The notes under the pieces are model-generated. The model was not told where the DNA came from. It ran no database searches and worked only from the letters and a program-made list of their open reading frames with translations. A stretch of 6,634 bases of DNA from Desulfofustis sp. Lineage in GTDB: Bacteria; Desulfobacterota; Desulfobulbia; Desulfobulbales; Desulfocapsaceae. Shown here in pieces: positions 5,807-6,634 of the stretch (its first letter is position 1; each line of letters opens with the position of its first letter). Where the stretch lies: the NCBI GenBank assembly GCA_029287755.1, contig JARFQM010000300.1, forward strand, positions 1 through 6,634. Direction: 5' to 3'. The translations under genes were made by a program, and so were the position numbers.

Positions 5807-6634
5807 CTAAATCCCCCGTCCCTGAAGAATACGCAGTATCCGCTTGATGTCCTTGTCGATGATCATCTGCCCGTCCAGCCGGTTGATCAGGTGCACCCGC
5901 TTCTGCGAGCCCACCGCCAGCTTCACCGACTGGGTCAGCTGGCCCACGTTCATCTCCACCACCGCGACCAGATCCGCATGCTGGGTGCACTCCCGGACCA
6001 GTTCGGCGGGAAACGGCCAGATCGTGTTCAGCTCCAGCAGGCCGATCGACTCACCCCGATTGCGCCGCTGCTTGACCACGCTCAGCGCCGAGCGGGCCGC
6101 CGAGCCGTAGGAGATCAGGATCGTCGAGGCATCTTCGAGGAAGTAGGATTTATAGAACGTCATCTTGTGGACGTTGTTCTCGATCTTGTCGATCAGGTGC
6201 CTGAGCAGTTCCTGCACCAGCTCCGGCTTGTCGGTCGGAAAACCCCACATGTCGTGGTACAGTCCGGTCACGTTGAAGCGGTGCACGTCGCCGAAGTCGC
6301 TCATCGGCAGGCGGCCGTCCTCACGCGGCAGATAGGGGTGGTAGTTGACCCCTTCCTTGAGGCTGGTGCGCAGTCTGGCCACCAGCGGGATCTCACCTTC
6401 TTCCGGGATGATCAATTTCTCCCGCATATGACCGATTACCTCGTCGAACAGCAGGATCACCGGGGTCCGGTAGATCTCGGCGATGTTGAAAGCCTCAACA
6501 GTCATTTTTAACACGTCCTGGTGATTGGACGCGCTCAGCGCCACTATCGAGTGGTCGCCGTGGGTGCCCCAGCGGGCCTGATTGACGTCGCCCTGGCCCA
6601 CGTGCGTCGGGTTGCCCGTCGACGGGCCGCCGCG
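5807..6634 (-). CDS. korA: 2-oxoacid:ferredoxin oxidoreductase alpha subunit (KorA-like), 5' end beyond the window
   Basis: This is the alpha subunit of the same complex, contributing the pyrimidine-side part of the TPP site and domain II. The frame is open to the right edge without a start, so 275 residues of an expected ~370-390 are seen. Translation begins at once with RGGPSTGNPTHV, the conserved RGGPSTGxPT motif that lies ~100 residues into KorA, so roughly the first quarter is outside. Other family marks are GDHSIV, the LLFDEVIGH segment, LNTIWPFP (about 100 residues from the end) and VVEMNVGQL. The N-terminal YPITP motif used to judge substrate class is outside the window. GTG codons near the edge (for example at 6601) are internal, not starts. 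The gene stops with TAG 3 bases before korB. A delta (ferredoxin) subunit, if present, would lie upstream or elsewhere. Confidence 0.9.
   Translation of the reverse strand, partial: RGGPSTGNPTHVGQGDVNQARWGTHGDHSIVALSASNHQDVLKMTVEAFNIAEIYRTPVILLFDEVIGHMREKLIIPEEGEIPLVARLRTSLKEGVNYHPYLPREDGRLPMSDFGDVHRFNVTGLYHDMWGFPTDKPELVQELLRHLIDKIENNVHKMTFYKSYFLEDASTILISYGSAARSALSVVKQRRNRGESIGLLELNTIWPFPAELVRECTQHADLVAVVEMNVGQLTQSVKLAVGSQKRVHLINRLDGQMIIDKDIKRILRILQGRGI

Noticed and set aside
5006..6511. A 501-codon open frame on the plus strand, opposite korA and korB
   Set aside because: It is fully antisense to two strongly conserved subunits. Its product is rich in H, R, Q and D with no recognisable domain, as expected from the complement of GC-rich coding DNA.
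6599..6601. GTG at 6601 as the start of the alpha subunit
   Set aside because: The frame continues to the window edge and upstream codons encode the conserved RGGPSTGxPT motif, so this GTG is an internal valine.
1..6634. tRNA/rRNA genes, CRISPR arrays, toxin-antitoxin pairs, phage or defence genes
   Set aside because: I looked on both strands and found no cloverleaf-like sequence, no regularly spaced repeats and no frame with such motifs; the window is mainly core metabolism and transport.

Overview
All six recognisable protein genes lie on the minus strand, so the biological reading direction is from high to low coordinates. The content suggests a Gram-negative anaerobe or facultative anaerobe, most likely of the Desulfobacterota (old Deltaproteobacteria). 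The reasons are a ferredoxin-dependent 2-oxoacid oxidoreductase (korABC), a periplasmic binding-protein amino acid transporter of the AapJQMP/BztABCD type, an E. coli-type glucokinase, and a small zinc-ribbon/PilZ protein. This placement is inferred from gene content; no marker gene is present.

Layout in transcription order. (1) 6634-4297: the C-terminal ~275 residues of the alpha subunit (korA, running off the right edge), the complete TPP-binding beta subunit (korB, 3 bases downstream) and, after an unusually long 154-base gap containing a large imperfect inverted repeat, the complete gamma subunit (korC). Together they form a CoA-dependent 2-oxoacid:ferredoxin oxidoreductase, probably for 2-oxoglutarate. 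(2) 4296-4076: a spacer with two GGGACA...TGTCCC palindromes of REP-like appearance, one starting 3 bases past the korC stop. (3) 4075-2623: glucokinase (glk) and, 19 bases downstream with its own strong ribosome binding site, a 138-residue protein joining a four-cysteine zinc ribbon to a PilZ c-di-GMP-binding domain. These probably form a two-gene operon, closed by a plausible intrinsic terminator near 2518-2482. (4) 2622-2319: a 304-base non-coding spacer holding that terminator, a compact cluster of dyads and a tandem repeat (2411-2445), a weak sigma70-like promoter candidate and a leader hairpin, all upstream of aapJ. (5) 2318-1: aapJ (periplasmic amino-acid-binding protein), a 116-base spacer with three small stem-loops, and aapQ (membrane permease), which lacks only its last few codons at the left edge. 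aapM and aapP would be expected beyond the edge.

Functionally the window combines nutrient entry and central carbon metabolism. The Aap system would import polar L-amino acids such as glutamate, Kor would oxidise (or reductively form) 2-oxoacids such as 2-oxoglutarate, and Glk phosphorylates glucose. I see no RNA gene, CRISPR array, intact insertion sequence or defence island. The genes are ordinary family members; the less usual material is in the intergenic palindromes, the interrupted korB-korC junction and the glk-PilZ pairing.
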